Shown: positions 1-7,969 of the stretch, one piece after another | How positions within the stretch are numbered: the stretch's first letter is position 1 | Layout: each line of letters opens with the position of its first letter | Virus record (IMG/VR): IMGVR_UViG_3300013120_000738 | Coordinates: 1-64,000 of that record | Length of the DNA stretch: 64,000 bases | Source: a virus | Direction: 5' to 3' (one strand) | The notes under the pieces: model-generated | Databases searched by the model: none | Seen by the model: the letters and a program-made list of their open reading frames with translations, nothing else | Told to the model about the DNA's origin: nothing | Program-made: the position numbers and the translations under genes

Positions 1-486
1 GCCATCCAGACAAAATTTACTCCTTGAAATTCTTTTGCCCCTTTCCCTAGCAACAACAATCCGCCACCAAGTAATAGGGCACCTATACCAACAAGTGCTG
101 CACCAATAGTAAATGGTACACCAGCAGCCCATAGCATGGTACCACCAATTGCCAGCTGGCCTGCCATCCAAACAAAATTGACCCCTTGAAATTCCTTAGC
201 ACCCTTCCCAAGTGCTTGCATTCCAAACCCGAGAAGTAACGCGCCTATCCCAACAAATGTAGCACCTATTGCGAATGGCACACCAGCAGCCCATATCATC
301 GTACCACCGACCATGAGCTGGAACGCCATACCAATAAAGTCGACACCTTTAAATTCTTTTGCACTCTCGGCAAGTGCTGACATTCCTGTACCGAGTAGCT
401 TAGCCCCAAATCCGATCAATATAGCAGCTACAGCAAATAGCGATCCTGCAACTAACAAAGTAACACCAGCATATATAAGCGCCACA
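1..486 (-). repeat. 54-residue (162-bp) tandem repeats in the tape measure gene
   Basis: Similar units begin at about 1, 163 and 325, a period of exactly 162 bp. Each encodes a version of 'AKEFxGVxFxxMAxQL' followed by a hydrophobic 'GGTMxWAAGVPF' segment. The first two visible copies are closer to each other than to the third. The array probably continues past the left edge. Confidence 0.8.
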
Positions 487-3026
487 GCTATTAACGGCAT
501 CAAGAGCATAACTGGTATTAATATAAGGACTGCTCCGGTAATCTTCCCGGCCGACTCCCACAATGCAGTAGCAAAATCTTTTATCATATCACCCGAGAGT
601 TTCTCGAGTGCTGTAGCAAGCATACCTAAAGGTGGACCCAATAGCCATGCGGATATAGCCAGCATGCTCATAGTAGTAGCCAGAACTATAAGTCCTGGAG
701 CACTTATTAAGGCTGCATAGGCAAGTATCATCATGCCAGCAGCCACCATCGGCAATTTGACCCATAGTGGCGGAGAATGAGGGCCAATAGCTTCCACAAT
801 CATCATGAAAGCTTCAGCTGCCATCTTTAGACCGGCACCCATTAACCAGGCAGCAGCACCAATCAGAGCTAGAGCACCACCAATAGCCCATAATATTCCC
901 ACAACAGGTCCTGCTACAGGTGCTAATGCTCCTACAGCGGTCACAAGAATATATGTAGCTGCCACCAACAACAATACTCCAATCAGTATAGTATGGAATG
1001 GTATATCAACAAGTATTTTCATACCTTGTGCAAAGAAATACGCACCAGCACCAGCCATCATCAGCGCAGCACCAAGAGCAAGCAATCCTAGAGCATTAGC
1101 AGCTGCAGCGCTGCCAACAGCTCTTATACCTCTAGCGATACCCCTCATCACTTGATATATAACTTCACCAACAGCTACCGCGAAATCTACAATAAGCCCC
1201 AAGAAAGTGCTGATTATATTAGCAACACCACTTATAAGCCCAGGAAGTCCGGCAAATCCAAGTGCAAATGAAGTTAATGCCCCAGCAGCTATGATAATCA
1301 CCATAGCAAGGCCTAACACCATCCCCGCCAAAACTCTCATCCATTTTATTATGAATCCGAGTGGGCCTAATGCATTTTCTAGCCATACTGTGAATTTATG
1401 TATACCAGTAATAACACTAGCTATACCCCATACAACCCACTCAAGAACTACAAGTAATGGATACAAACCCTCGGATATAACTGACAAGATTACACCAAAA
1501 GCACCTGCCATTCCTGCTTTTATTTGGTTCCATTTAGCAGAAGCAGTAGTGTAAGTCTCATTTAGCCTCTTCCTATAATTCAAGTCCGCTGCTAATTTAT
1601 CATGTAGGGCATCATATGTCCCTAGCATTTCTACATTGCCTTTGTTTATCTCATTCTGCCTTCTAATCATCATGAGCAAGGCATTTTTATCCATAAAGAG
1701 GATCTGCTCAGATAATAAATTAAGTCTAGCTTGTTGCTCGGCAGTTAACGTCGTCATCCTATCTATTTGGGTGGCTGCAGGTACTATACTTTTAGCTATT
1801 TCAAGTATACCCTCTCCCATTTGATTATATCGTTCAGTTGGGTCAGCATTCGGGTCTATACGCAGCTTACCATAGAAAACGGAAGCCTCAATCCCAGTAA
1901 GCTTCATCTTCTTCATTATATCATCAATAGCAGCAGCTGGGGCTCCCAATTCTTTACCAGCCTTTCTATATCCAGCTTCTGCTAATGTGAATTGTTCTAC
2001 AGCATCCTGACCGAACATAAATGCCATTTCTTGTGCAGTCTCTGTATTACTCTGCATCATACGATTCATGTCATCAGTGCTTAACGCGAATCGTCGTTGC
2101 GCTTCTATCAACATTCCTATATGTTTAGAAGATCTTTCAGCGTCTGATCCCGCTGCTCGTAGACCACGAGTATACTCTGCAAGCGTACCAGCAGATAATC
2201 CAGTTATCCGTTGAGCTCTTCCAACAGATTTAGCTAATTTGTCTATTTCATTAGTCGGTGTCTTAACATCAGCCAAGGCTTTATAGGCAGCCATTGCATC
2301 TTCACGTAAGACACCATATCTAGCAGATAGATATCTAGTTCTATTAGTAAGTTGCATCATCGAGTCGTAAACCCGATAATTCGCTTCCTTGAATTTTTCT
2401 GCCTCCTCGTCGAATTTCTGTATAATCCCCCATAATTTACGAGCGGCAGCTACTAATTTACGAAAATGCCCTTCATTCCGCCTCGTATTATCACCTATAC
2501 GTTCTCCAGCATCACCGATCGCCCGTTGTAGTCCTTGTTCTTCAGCTAATAATCTTAACTCATCGGCATGCCCCAAATTTTTCCGTCTTATTGCTTCATT
2601 GATATTCTCTAGACCCTTCAGAGCATCATCCTTGAGGATATCCTCATCTTTCAATATTTCATGTAGATCCTCTACTATATCCTTTTTCTCTTCTAATAAT
2701 TTTATTTCCTCTTTTAATCTGTCAAGATTATCAAGACCTAATTGGTCCATATCACCAAGAGTATCACTAGCACCTACAAAACTCTTCTCGACATCACTCC
2801 CACCAAGATTTATATCTTTAGCAATCCCTGCTATATCACTCAGATTAGTCTTCAGGGCATCAGTAATTCCCTCTATACTACCCAAAGCATTCCTAGCTGC
2901 CTCGCTTACCTCATTTTCCAAATTGGATATACGTTGACTAAAGTCCCCAAGCGCAGCATCTGCCTCCGCCGTCTCAAGGGCTAAAGATACCTGTAGGGCA
3001 TATACATTCTGGTCAACACCGGCCAT
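1..3026 (-). CDS. Tail tape measure protein, N-terminal part (3' end beyond window)
   Basis: The minus strand is open from an ATG at 3026 to the left edge, about 1008 codons, starting MAGVDQNVYALQVSLAL. The N-terminal third is helical and charged, with coiled-coil-like stretches. After roughly residue 500 it becomes a long series of hydrophobic Ala/Gly/Ile/Leu-rich segments. This pattern fits a tape measure protein, which sets tail length inside the tube and can contact the host membrane. The location upstream of tail genes on the same strand and the unusual length agree. The 3' part seen here contains 54-residue internal repeats. The start follows a TAAGGGGATA leader also seen before two other genes. 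I recognise no peptidase domain in the visible part. Confidence 0.75.
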   Translation of the reverse strand, partial: MAGVDQNVYALQVSLALETAEADAALGDFSQRISNLENEVSEAARNALGSIEGITDALKTNLSDIAGIAKDINLGGSDVEKSFVGASDTLGDMDQLGLDNLDRLKEEIKLLEEKKDIVEDLHEILKDEDILKDDALKGLENINEAIRRKNLGHADELRLLAEEQGLQRAIGDAGERIGDNTRRNEGHFRKLVAAARKLWGIIQKFDEEAEKFKEANYRVYDSMMQLTNRTRYLSARYGVLREDAMAAYKALADVKTPTNEIDKLAKSVGRAQRITGLSAGTLAEYTRGLRAAGSDAERSSKHIGMLIEAQRRFALSTDDMNRMMQSNTETAQEMAFMFGQDAVEQFTLAEAGYRKAGKELGAPAAAIDDIMKKMKLTGIEASVFYGKLRIDPNADPTERYNQMGEGILEIAKSIVPAATQIDRMTTLTAEQQARLNLLSEQILFMDKNALLMMIRRQNEINKGNVEMLGTYDALHDKLAADLNYRKRLNETYTTASAKWNQIKAGMAGAFGVILSVISEGLYPLLVVLEWVVWGIASVITGIHKFTVWLENALGPLGFIIKWMRVLAGMVLGLAMVIIIAAGALTSFALGFAGLPGLISGVANIISTFLGLIVDFAVAVGEVIYQVMRGIARGIRAVGSAAAANALGLLALGAALMMAGAGAYFFAQGMKILVDIPFHTILIGVLLLVAATYILVTAVGALAPVAGPVVGILWAIGGALALIGAAAWLMGAGLKMAAEAFMMIVEAIGPHSPPLWVKLPMVAAGMMILAYAALISAPGLIVLATTMSMLAISAWLLGPPLGMLATALEKLSGDMIKDFATALWESAGKITGAVLILIPVMLLMPLIAVALIYAGVTLLVAGSLFAVAAILIGFGAKLLGTGMSALAESAKEFKGVDFIGMAFQLMVGGTMIWAAGVPFAIGATFVGIGALLLGFGMQALGKGAKEFQGVNFVWMAGQLAIGGTMLWAAGVPFTIGAALVGIGALLLGGGLLLLGKGAKEFQGVNFVWM

Positions 3027-3094
3027 GATAACCTATATTTGTTATTAATATATCCCCTTACCAACTCTATGTATTTCACATAATAGGGTTGTCG

Positions 3095-3123
3095 ATTTAA
3101 CTCCCATTCCCCTGCTTGTAACA
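3095..3123 (+). promoter_or_regulatory. Candidate promoter-like element, copy A
   Basis: A 29-nt block beginning ATTTAACT and ending TTGTAACA lies 50 nt upstream of the ATG at 3145. It matches a block upstream of the ligase gene (37643-37671, minus strand) at 25 of 29 positions. Both sit in intergenic space at the head of a gene and point toward it. A promoter or activator site is the simplest reading. No experimental or family evidence is available. Confidence 0.4.
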
Positions 3124-3144
3124 TGGCAGTAGGAGGACAACATA

Positions 3145-3504
3145 ATGAAATGGCTCGATGACCTCACAGAATGGCTCAAAGGATTTGGCGATAGGTTACA
3201 GCAGAATCCTCGTAGCCTCGACCAAATCTTCGCAAAGACCGAATGGACGGAAGAAGAGCTGGTCGACTGGATGAACAGGATTCCGAAAGAACACCGTAAC
3301 CTGATCGCAGTCCGAGCTATCGAAGCTCGAGACCAGGGACAAGACCCAGTAGAATTCCTACGCAGGGCTCGTATCGAATATGAAGCCGGTCAAAGAGGGG
3401 CCGCAGGCTCCGGAATGTCCCTCCTAGATCTCTGGTGGGAATACGAATGCGGTGTAGTTGCTGGTGACCTCTTCATGGGCAAATACCTGCCAGATCGAGA
3501 CTAA
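3145..3504 (+). CDS. Hypothetical protein, 119 aa
   Basis: Acidic soluble protein with an amphipathic start (MKWLDDLTEWLKGF). I recognise no family. The ATG follows a strong AGGAGG ribosome site. It heads a two-gene plus-strand island that diverges from the tape measure gene, with a shared promoter-like element 50 nt upstream. Confidence 0.6.
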   Translation: MKWLDDLTEWLKGFGDRLQQNPRSLDQIFAKTEWTEEELVDWMNRIPKEHRNLIAVRAIEARDQGQDPVEFLRRARIEYEAGQRGAAGSGMSLLDLWWEYECGVVAGDLFMGKYLPDRD

Positions 3505-3506
3505 CC

Positions 3507-3689
3507 ATGCATCTAGAAGTCACACAACCAGATGGGTCCATAGAATATGTGACCCCCACGGACATAGCCCGCGCCAGAATCTTCGCATCTTTCAACGAAG
3601 AACTGGCCTGGCTACTGTCCGCTCTCGATAATTTAACCCCCGGTAAATCCTTGCAACATGGCGGTAGGATTTGGAAACGCGTAAACTAA
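3507..3689 (+). CDS. Hypothetical protein, 60 aa
   Basis: Small protein starting MHLEVTQPDGSIEYV, two bases after the previous stop, so probably co-transcribed with it. No recognisable domain. Its 3' end overlaps the convergent HNH gene by 4 bp. Confidence 0.5.
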   Translation: MHLEVTQPDGSIEYVTPTDIARARIFASFNEELAWLLSALDNLTPGKSLQHGGRIWKRVN

Positions 3690-4168
3690 TTTATTCTAGT
3701 AACAGCTCTACACCTCTCCAAGAACTCTCCATCTGTCAAAGTATTCCTAGCCATATTAACCCACCAACACACAAGCCTAATATTATCCCTACTATAGTCC
3801 TTTAAACAGTTAATACGATCAACCGATATATTAGCATAATGTGAATCAGTAGTCATTGTTAATCCAGTAATTGCACATTTTCCTTCCTGTTCTTGCCATA
3901 ACTCAACTAAATCGTTATAAGTTATTGAACAATTAATGTTCTTACGATGTCTACATTTTTTAATCAACACTTTAAAGCGACCGTGAAGCGTCTGAGCCCA
4001 TTTTTTCTGGATTTCACTTATTTTACCAGCATTCTTTTCACGATATCGTTTAGCCTTGTGTCTTCCTTCTGGGCTATTCCGTTTTCTTCTTTTCTTTTCT
4101 AAGACATCTTCTCGATTTTTGAGATACCATTTTCGCCATCTATCCCTTTTTTTCTGTAGATCTATCAT
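3686..4168 (-). CDS. HNH-type endonuclease-like protein (copy 2 of a tandem pair)
   Basis: About 160 aa. A lysine/arginine-rich N-terminal helical region is followed by a C-terminal core with 'CAITGLTM', 'ISVDRINCLKDY' and 'NIRLVCWWVNMARNTLTD'. These resemble the HNH cores of phage homing-type nucleases, with D-R at the HNH position and an invariant Asn downstream. I chose the ATG at 4168 because GGAGGG precedes it; an in-frame ATG lies at 4183. It overlaps the related upstream gene by 29 bp. Such nucleases commonly cut DNA at intron or intergenic target sites and spread by homing. The core lacks the usual paired CxxC zinc motifs, and activity is not shown. Confidence 0.6.
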   Translation of the reverse strand: MIDLQKKRDRWRKWYLKNREDVLEKKRRKRNSPEGRHKAKRYREKNAGKISEIQKKWAQTLHGRFKVLIKKCRHRKNINCSITYNDLVELWQEQEGKCAITGLTMTTDSHYANISVDRINCLKDYSRDNIRLVCWWVNMARNTLTDGEFLERCRAVTRIN

Positions 4169-4595
4169 CAATACCCTCCACAACTAATTTACACCAATTC
4201 CGGAAATCACTGTCAGTCAACGTATTTCTAGCCATGTTGGCCCATTTACTAACAAATCTAATATTAGATAACTCATAAGGACCATGTGGTCTGATTCTAT
4301 CGATTGTCACAGCATCTGGAGATGGTCCGACATGATTATAAGTCATTGGAAGATTGCTTAAAGCACATCTCCCGCCTTGTTGTTCCCACAACAATTCTAA
4401 ATCTTCAATAGTAATATCAGTCCCGGCTCGTTTTCTAATATCTTTCAAAAGTTTATTAAACCTACCTCTTACTGTTCTACAGTATTCGTAATGCTTCTTT
4501 GCAAGTCTTTCTTTATTTAATTCTCTATACTTTTTATTCCGATCGAGTTCAGATTGTCGATGTTTCCGATAATATTGTCTTTGTTTAGTACCCAT
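4140..4595 (-). CDS. HNH-type endonuclease-like protein (copy 1 of a tandem pair)
   Basis: 151 aa. It shares with its neighbour a basic N-terminus, 'CALSNLPMTYN', 'VTIDRIRPHGPY', 'NIRFVSKWANMARNTLTDSDF' and overall length, so the pair arose by tandem duplication. The conserved D-R and N residues fit an HNH-like fold. The start ATG at 4595 follows AAAGGGC. The tandem pair sits between unrelated small genes, typical of freestanding homing endonucleases in large phages. Confidence 0.6.
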   Translation of the reverse strand: MGTKQRQYYRKHRQSELDRNKKYRELNKERLAKKHYEYCRTVRGRFNKLLKDIRKRAGTDITIEDLELLWEQQGGRCALSNLPMTYNHVGPSPDAVTIDRIRPHGPYELSNIRFVSKWANMARNTLTDSDFRNWCKLVVEGIDDRSTEKKG

Positions 4596-4645
4596 ATCGT
4601 TTGCCCTTTAGTTATTTAATACTTCAACATATATTTGCCTAACGT

Positions 4646-4674
4646 ATTTAACTATTAAATCCCACTTGCCACAG
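4646..4674 (+). promoter_or_regulatory. Weak third copy of the ATTTAACT promoter-like element
   Basis: ATTTAACT followed 12 nt later by ACTTGCCACA, upstream of the strong ribosome site at 4701. It matches copies A and B only at the two ends and needs a one-base gap, so it is offered with caution. Confidence 0.2.
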
Positions 4675-4712
4675 TCTAATATCAACAACCTTCAAACTAA
4701 AGGAGATAAATA

Positions 4713-5353
4713 ATGGGTTGGTGTGACAAATAATCCTTGAAGCTGTAGATTGCTTATGTCTCGCCCATTGGGAAACAGGCGGGCTCCCTAGTAATGCTCC
4801 ATCTGATTTAACAATTCCAGTAACCAGAACTAATAAGAGAGGGCAAACTCGTCAATATTGGAAATATCGTGCCCAAAGCCATAAGAATAATCATGTTACA
4901 GTATGGGTACGCACTGCATTAGATAACTATATCTGGACCGCCAATCATGGCTTAGCATTATGCCAAGAATATTATAAGAGATATAACAAAGTCCATAAGA
5001 CCGAAGAGCACTTATTGTGGTTCAAGACACATTCACCAGGCATCCCAAAAGGTTCTACCCCATTTAGACAAGCAGTAGCACGTGAACCAATCGACTGTGT
5101 CCGTGACGACGTCGTCTTAGCATATAAATTATATTATGCCTACTATAAGAGTCACCTAGCCAAATGGCGTCATTCAAGACCGCCTGGATGGTATTCTAAA
5201 ATGCGAGATCTTATAGCGATGAAAGCACCAGTATGCGTTGTAGAAGCCGCAGCATATGGTGGTAGTCATAAACCATTACCTCAAGATTCTATGAACTGCC
5301 AACATTTACCTAAGACGTGCCACACCCCTAGTGGAGAACAACTAATAAAATGA
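4713..5353 (+). pseudogene. Pyrimidine-dimer DNA glycosylase-like phage protein, frameshifted near its start
   Basis: A strong ribosome site (AAAGGAGATAAATA) precedes ATG 4713, but that frame reads MGWCDK and stops at 4731. The same protein then continues in another frame from about 4730: 'IILEAVDCLCLAHWETG', 'VWVRTALDNYIWTANHGLALC', 'KTEEHLLWF', 'DDVVLAYKLYYAYYKSHLAKW'. From memory, intact relatives in phages read C-D-K-H-V-V-K-x-I-L-E across this junction, so a short stretch coding H-V-V-K and one extra base seem to be missing. This suggests an inactivating deletion, a sequencing or assembly error, or less likely a recoding site. The remaining open frame has no ATG or GTG near its start; the first usual start is TTG at 5015. 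Family function (DNA repair glycosylase/lyase) is from annotation habit, not proven. Confidence 0.55.
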
Positions 5354-5356
5354 GCA

Positions 5357-5420
5357 CCGGCTGATCGGGGACATCCGTGACAGCCGGGGCTCGGATCACG
5401 GTGGGGTCGGGAGCCCACCG
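5357..5420. terminator. Pair of GC-rich hairpins between convergent genes
   Basis: Two stems: CCGGCTG at 5357-5363 pairs with CAGCCGG at 5381-5387, and CGGTGGG at 5399-5405 pairs with CCCACCG at 5414-5420. They lie between a plus-strand and a minus-strand gene end, where a bidirectional terminator is expected. There is no clear T-run. Confidence 0.4.
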
Positions 5421-5425
5421 GGACC

Positions 5426-6085
5426 TTAGTAGACTGCCTCCTCATATAAGCAGTCATTCTCGACCACAGGCAACTTAGACGGTATAACGTACTTCTTGCA
5501 CTTCGTACTGTTATCCGCCTTCCTGAGATTCAAGCCATGTGCCCCGATTAAATCTCCGATTGATCTTGTAGGACCATGGTCATCAACACGTGCTTCATCC
5601 CTATCGAACCATTCTTCTATTAGATCATCAGGAATAAGAGCGTATACCATTTTTGCAGTTATTATGCTGCCTACTTCATATACACCCTTATCAATCTGTT
5701 CTTGAAGCCACTCAGTAATATTCGACAAGTTCTTACGTTTCCTAATTGGTATCCGTTCCTCCAGATCAGATAGATCTGTAGCCATGGTCGCACCCTTCTT
5801 AAATGACTCCGGGGCTCTCCATTTTCCGACACCACAGACCTCATCTAGTACGTTTGTTACTGACACAGCAGTAAACGCACCACTCACCTTAGAAAGCCGT
5901 TCAACCAACTTGGCAATAACTTTTCCGCCTTCTCTGACGGTTTTGCCAACTAACAATTCAGCCATTTTGTCGCAATCTAAAGCTTCCTTGACTTCAGGAA
6001 TCACAACAAATTTATCCCTATATCCAAGTGCAAGTCCTTTGACTTTGCTACCTAGATTAGAGACATCAGTAACAGTTTTTCCCAT
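5426..6085 (-). CDS. Hypothetical protein, 219 aa
   Basis: Soluble, charged protein with no family I recognise. The start ATG at 6085 has AAGGGGATATCCA in front, a strong ribosome site whose TAAGGGGATA leader recurs before the tape measure and baseplate genes. It is separated from the nucleotidase gene upstream by about 120 bp that contain a hairpin, so it may be a separate transcript. Confidence 0.6.
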   Translation of the reverse strand: MGKTVTDVSNLGSKVKGLALGYRDKFVVIPEVKEALDCDKMAELLVGKTVREGGKVIAKLVERLSKVSGAFTAVSVTNVLDEVCGVGKWRAPESFKKGATMATDLSDLEERIPIRKRKNLSNITEWLQEQIDKGVYEVGSIITAKMVYALIPDDLIEEWFDRDEARVDDHGPTRSIGDLIGAHGLNLRKADNSTKCKKYVIPSKLPVVENDCLYEEAVY

Positions 6086-6103
6086 TGGATATCCCCTTAT
6101 GAG

Positions 6104-6156
6104 GTAGGTTTGATTCGGGGGAGGCTCGCTGCGAACTTCCGAAAACCCGAACCTAC
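6104..6156 (-). terminator. Hairpin between nucleotidase and 219-aa gene
   Basis: GTAGGTT at 6104-6110 pairs with AACCTAC at 6150-6156, and inside it CGGG at 6116-6119 pairs with CCCG at 6146-6149. It lies downstream of the nucleotidase stop on the minus strand. It could be a terminator or an RNA-processing element; no T-run is present. Confidence 0.3.
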
Positions 6157-6205
6157 TTTATAAATACACAGAAACACCAGAAGTACACAACCGGTATTAT
6201 TCAGA

Positions 6206-6829
6206 TTACAGACTGATCTTCAGCTCATCACCAGGCTGACGTCTGTAAACTACCTCAAGAGCGGCCTTGATATGGGCACGATTAGTACCATCGAAATAGA
6301 GTGCTCTAGGATGCTCAAAATATACATTAAATTCATTCTGAGGTAATATAGCTAGGCCTCGTGGCCTACGTCCCAACCAAGCCTCAACATATGGCGGATG
6401 ATCATCTATAAGGACTTTCCCATAATCTAGACTTTTGGCGACTACATCATCAGTACCAGTAACTACTCTGATTCCTATATCACCGGTCAAGGTTTCAGGA
6501 ATCCTTCTATGGCACCACTGAACTTTCTCTTGCCATGCTAAAGGACACCAAGACGGTCCTTTGGTAAGAATATGAATACTAAATCCTATTTCCTTAAGCA
6601 TTTCCAGCACCATAAATCCAAGATGGAGTGTCTCCAATTCCTCCCACCATCCTGGTGTATTAACAATAGCCTTCCGACGCGCTTCAAGATGTCGTGGTAG
6701 ACTATGAAGATCAGAATGCCGAAGAGTTTCACCAGGACCTGACATAGCCATAAGATCCCGATATAAGGCCTTTTCATAGTCAGCTAAAGTGCCGTCCATA
6801 TCAACTAGTGCTATCTGATTACCGTCCAT
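6206..6829 (-). CDS. HAD-family 5'(3')-deoxyribonucleotidase-like protein
   Basis: 207 aa. The HAD motif I DMDGT is at residues 10-14; motif II is plausible at 'IHILTKGPS' (about 103-111), and the acidic motif 'VLIDDHPPY' lies near residue 145. This layout matches 5'-nucleotidase-C-type deoxyribonucleotidases, which remove phosphate from dNMPs and help tune nucleotide pools in phage infection. Its start overlaps the 3' end of the primase gene by 11 bp, so the two are probably translated together. Substrate is not certain from sequence; another HAD phosphatase role is possible. Confidence 0.6.
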   Translation of the reverse strand: MDGNQIALVDMDGTLADYEKALYRDLMAMSGPGETLRHSDLHSLPRHLEARRKAIVNTPGWWEELETLHLGFMVLEMLKEIGFSIHILTKGPSWCPLAWQEKVQWCHRRIPETLTGDIGIRVVTGTDDVVAKSLDYGKVLIDDHPPYVEAWLGRRPRGLAILPQNEFNVYFEHPRALYFDGTNRAHIKAALEVVYRRQPGDELKISL

Positions 6830-7940
6830 CTCTCTTTTTGGCCTCTTGAACTTCTGATCGGAATCGAACTAAATCATCAACAGTTAGCTTCTTCAACTGT
6901 CTATCGTATAACCGTCTAACCTCGGACAGCGTTAATTTCAATTCAGTAATACATTCGTTCCAGTCCTTTATTACCATGTTCTTCCCGTCCTTCTTATATG
7001 GTATAGAAGGAGGAAGACTAAACCATATTGGAAACCTGAGATTGCGTAGTAATAATTGATTCTCAATAATACTCTTTTTACCAGCTATATCATTATCGGG
7101 CGAGAGTATTATTCTCTCCTTAGGACCTAATAATTTAATCTTTTTGACCTGATTAGGACTTAGTGATGCACCTCCTGAAGCCAGTACTTGCTCTCCCAAT
7201 GTGTTCTGATCAAATATCGATTCGGTAATAATAACATATCTAGCAGGTTCAATATCATCAAAACCATATAAATAATCTGCTCTGCCACCCTCCATCTTCC
7301 CAGTAATATTATCTTCATTATCATATTCATATAAATCCGGGAATTCAAATCTCTTATTAATCCTCGATCGGCTTTGCCAATATACTAAGTCATCGAATTC
7401 ATAGTATGGCCAATAAACATCCATCCCTAAGTAGTATAATTCGTGAGTCTCTATCCCCTCGTCAGTATAACCTCTAGACCGCAACCAACCCTTCAGAATA
7501 TTAGCTTGAGGATCTTCCGCCGACCAAAGTAGCCTCGTGCCCCCAGGAAGGCTTACGGAAACGGTTTTCTTGGCCTCTGAGGCACCGGGCCGGTTTTCGG
7601 GCCTCATGTAAAGAGAAACGCTCCCCGTGTCTCCGAGAACCTCGGAGAGGGCATCCTTCATAGAGCATTTCCGATAGACCCGGACGAATCTGATAAATGA
7701 GCAATTACGCTTACCAGTCCTAGGATTTATTGGACCGGCCCATTCATCCCCATGCCAAGAGTGGCAGACACCTTTATCAGGATTTATTTGGAAGCGGAAT
7801 CTTGTATCGCCGTCGAATGGGTCGCATATTTGATATTCCGCACCACCTTTGCGTACTTTATACTCGAAGTTTCGCTCTACCCAAGCGATAATTCTATTCG
7901 GTGGTATTTTCTTGTAGGCATGGTCAGGCATACATTTCAA
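6819..7940 (-). CDS. DNA primase, DnaG-type with TOPRIM domain
   Basis: 373 aa. The N-terminal part has Cys39, Cys59, His60, His63 and Cys80, a likely zinc-binding region as in DnaG-type primases. A TOPRIM core follows, with the glutamate in 'YVIITESIFDQNTLG' (about 233-247) and the acidic 'IILSPDNDIAGK' (about 282-293). DnaG-type primases make RNA primers for lagging-strand synthesis and work with a DnaB-type helicase, present here at 59827-61164. The gene is far from the other replication genes and directly follows the sensor-holin-receiver cassette. It lacks an obvious helicase-binding C-terminal domain. Confidence 0.75.
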   Translation of the reverse strand: MKCMPDHAYKKIPPNRIIAWVERNFEYKVRKGGAEYQICDPFDGDTRFRFQINPDKGVCHSWHGDEWAGPINPRTGKRNCSFIRFVRVYRKCSMKDALSEVLGDTGSVSLYMRPENRPGASEAKKTVSVSLPGGTRLLWSAEDPQANILKGWLRSRGYTDEGIETHELYYLGMDVYWPYYEFDDLVYWQSRSRINKRFEFPDLYEYDNEDNITGKMEGGRADYLYGFDDIEPARYVIITESIFDQNTLGEQVLASGGASLSPNQVKKIKLLGPKERIILSPDNDIAGKKSIIENQLLLRNLRFPIWFSLPPSIPYKKDGKNMVIKDWNECITELKLTLSEVRRLYDRQLKKLTVDDLVRFRSEVQEAKKRDGR

Positions 7941-7969
7941 ATACCCTGACAGTGCCTAGCATGATTAGA

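Noticed and set aside
313-2984. Several plus-strand open frames of 60-182 codons
   Set aside because: They lie opposite one uninterrupted minus-strand frame with tape measure character, have low-complexity Ala/Ile/Pro composition, and no ribosome sites.
5354-5425. Possible tRNA in a GC-rich gap
   Set aside because: I could form only simple hairpins there; no T-loop or acceptor pairing was found.
6159-6166. TATAAATA, identical to the T4 late promoter core
   Set aside because: It points to the plus strand, where no gene follows, and lies in AT-rich intergenic DNA; one match is expected by chance.
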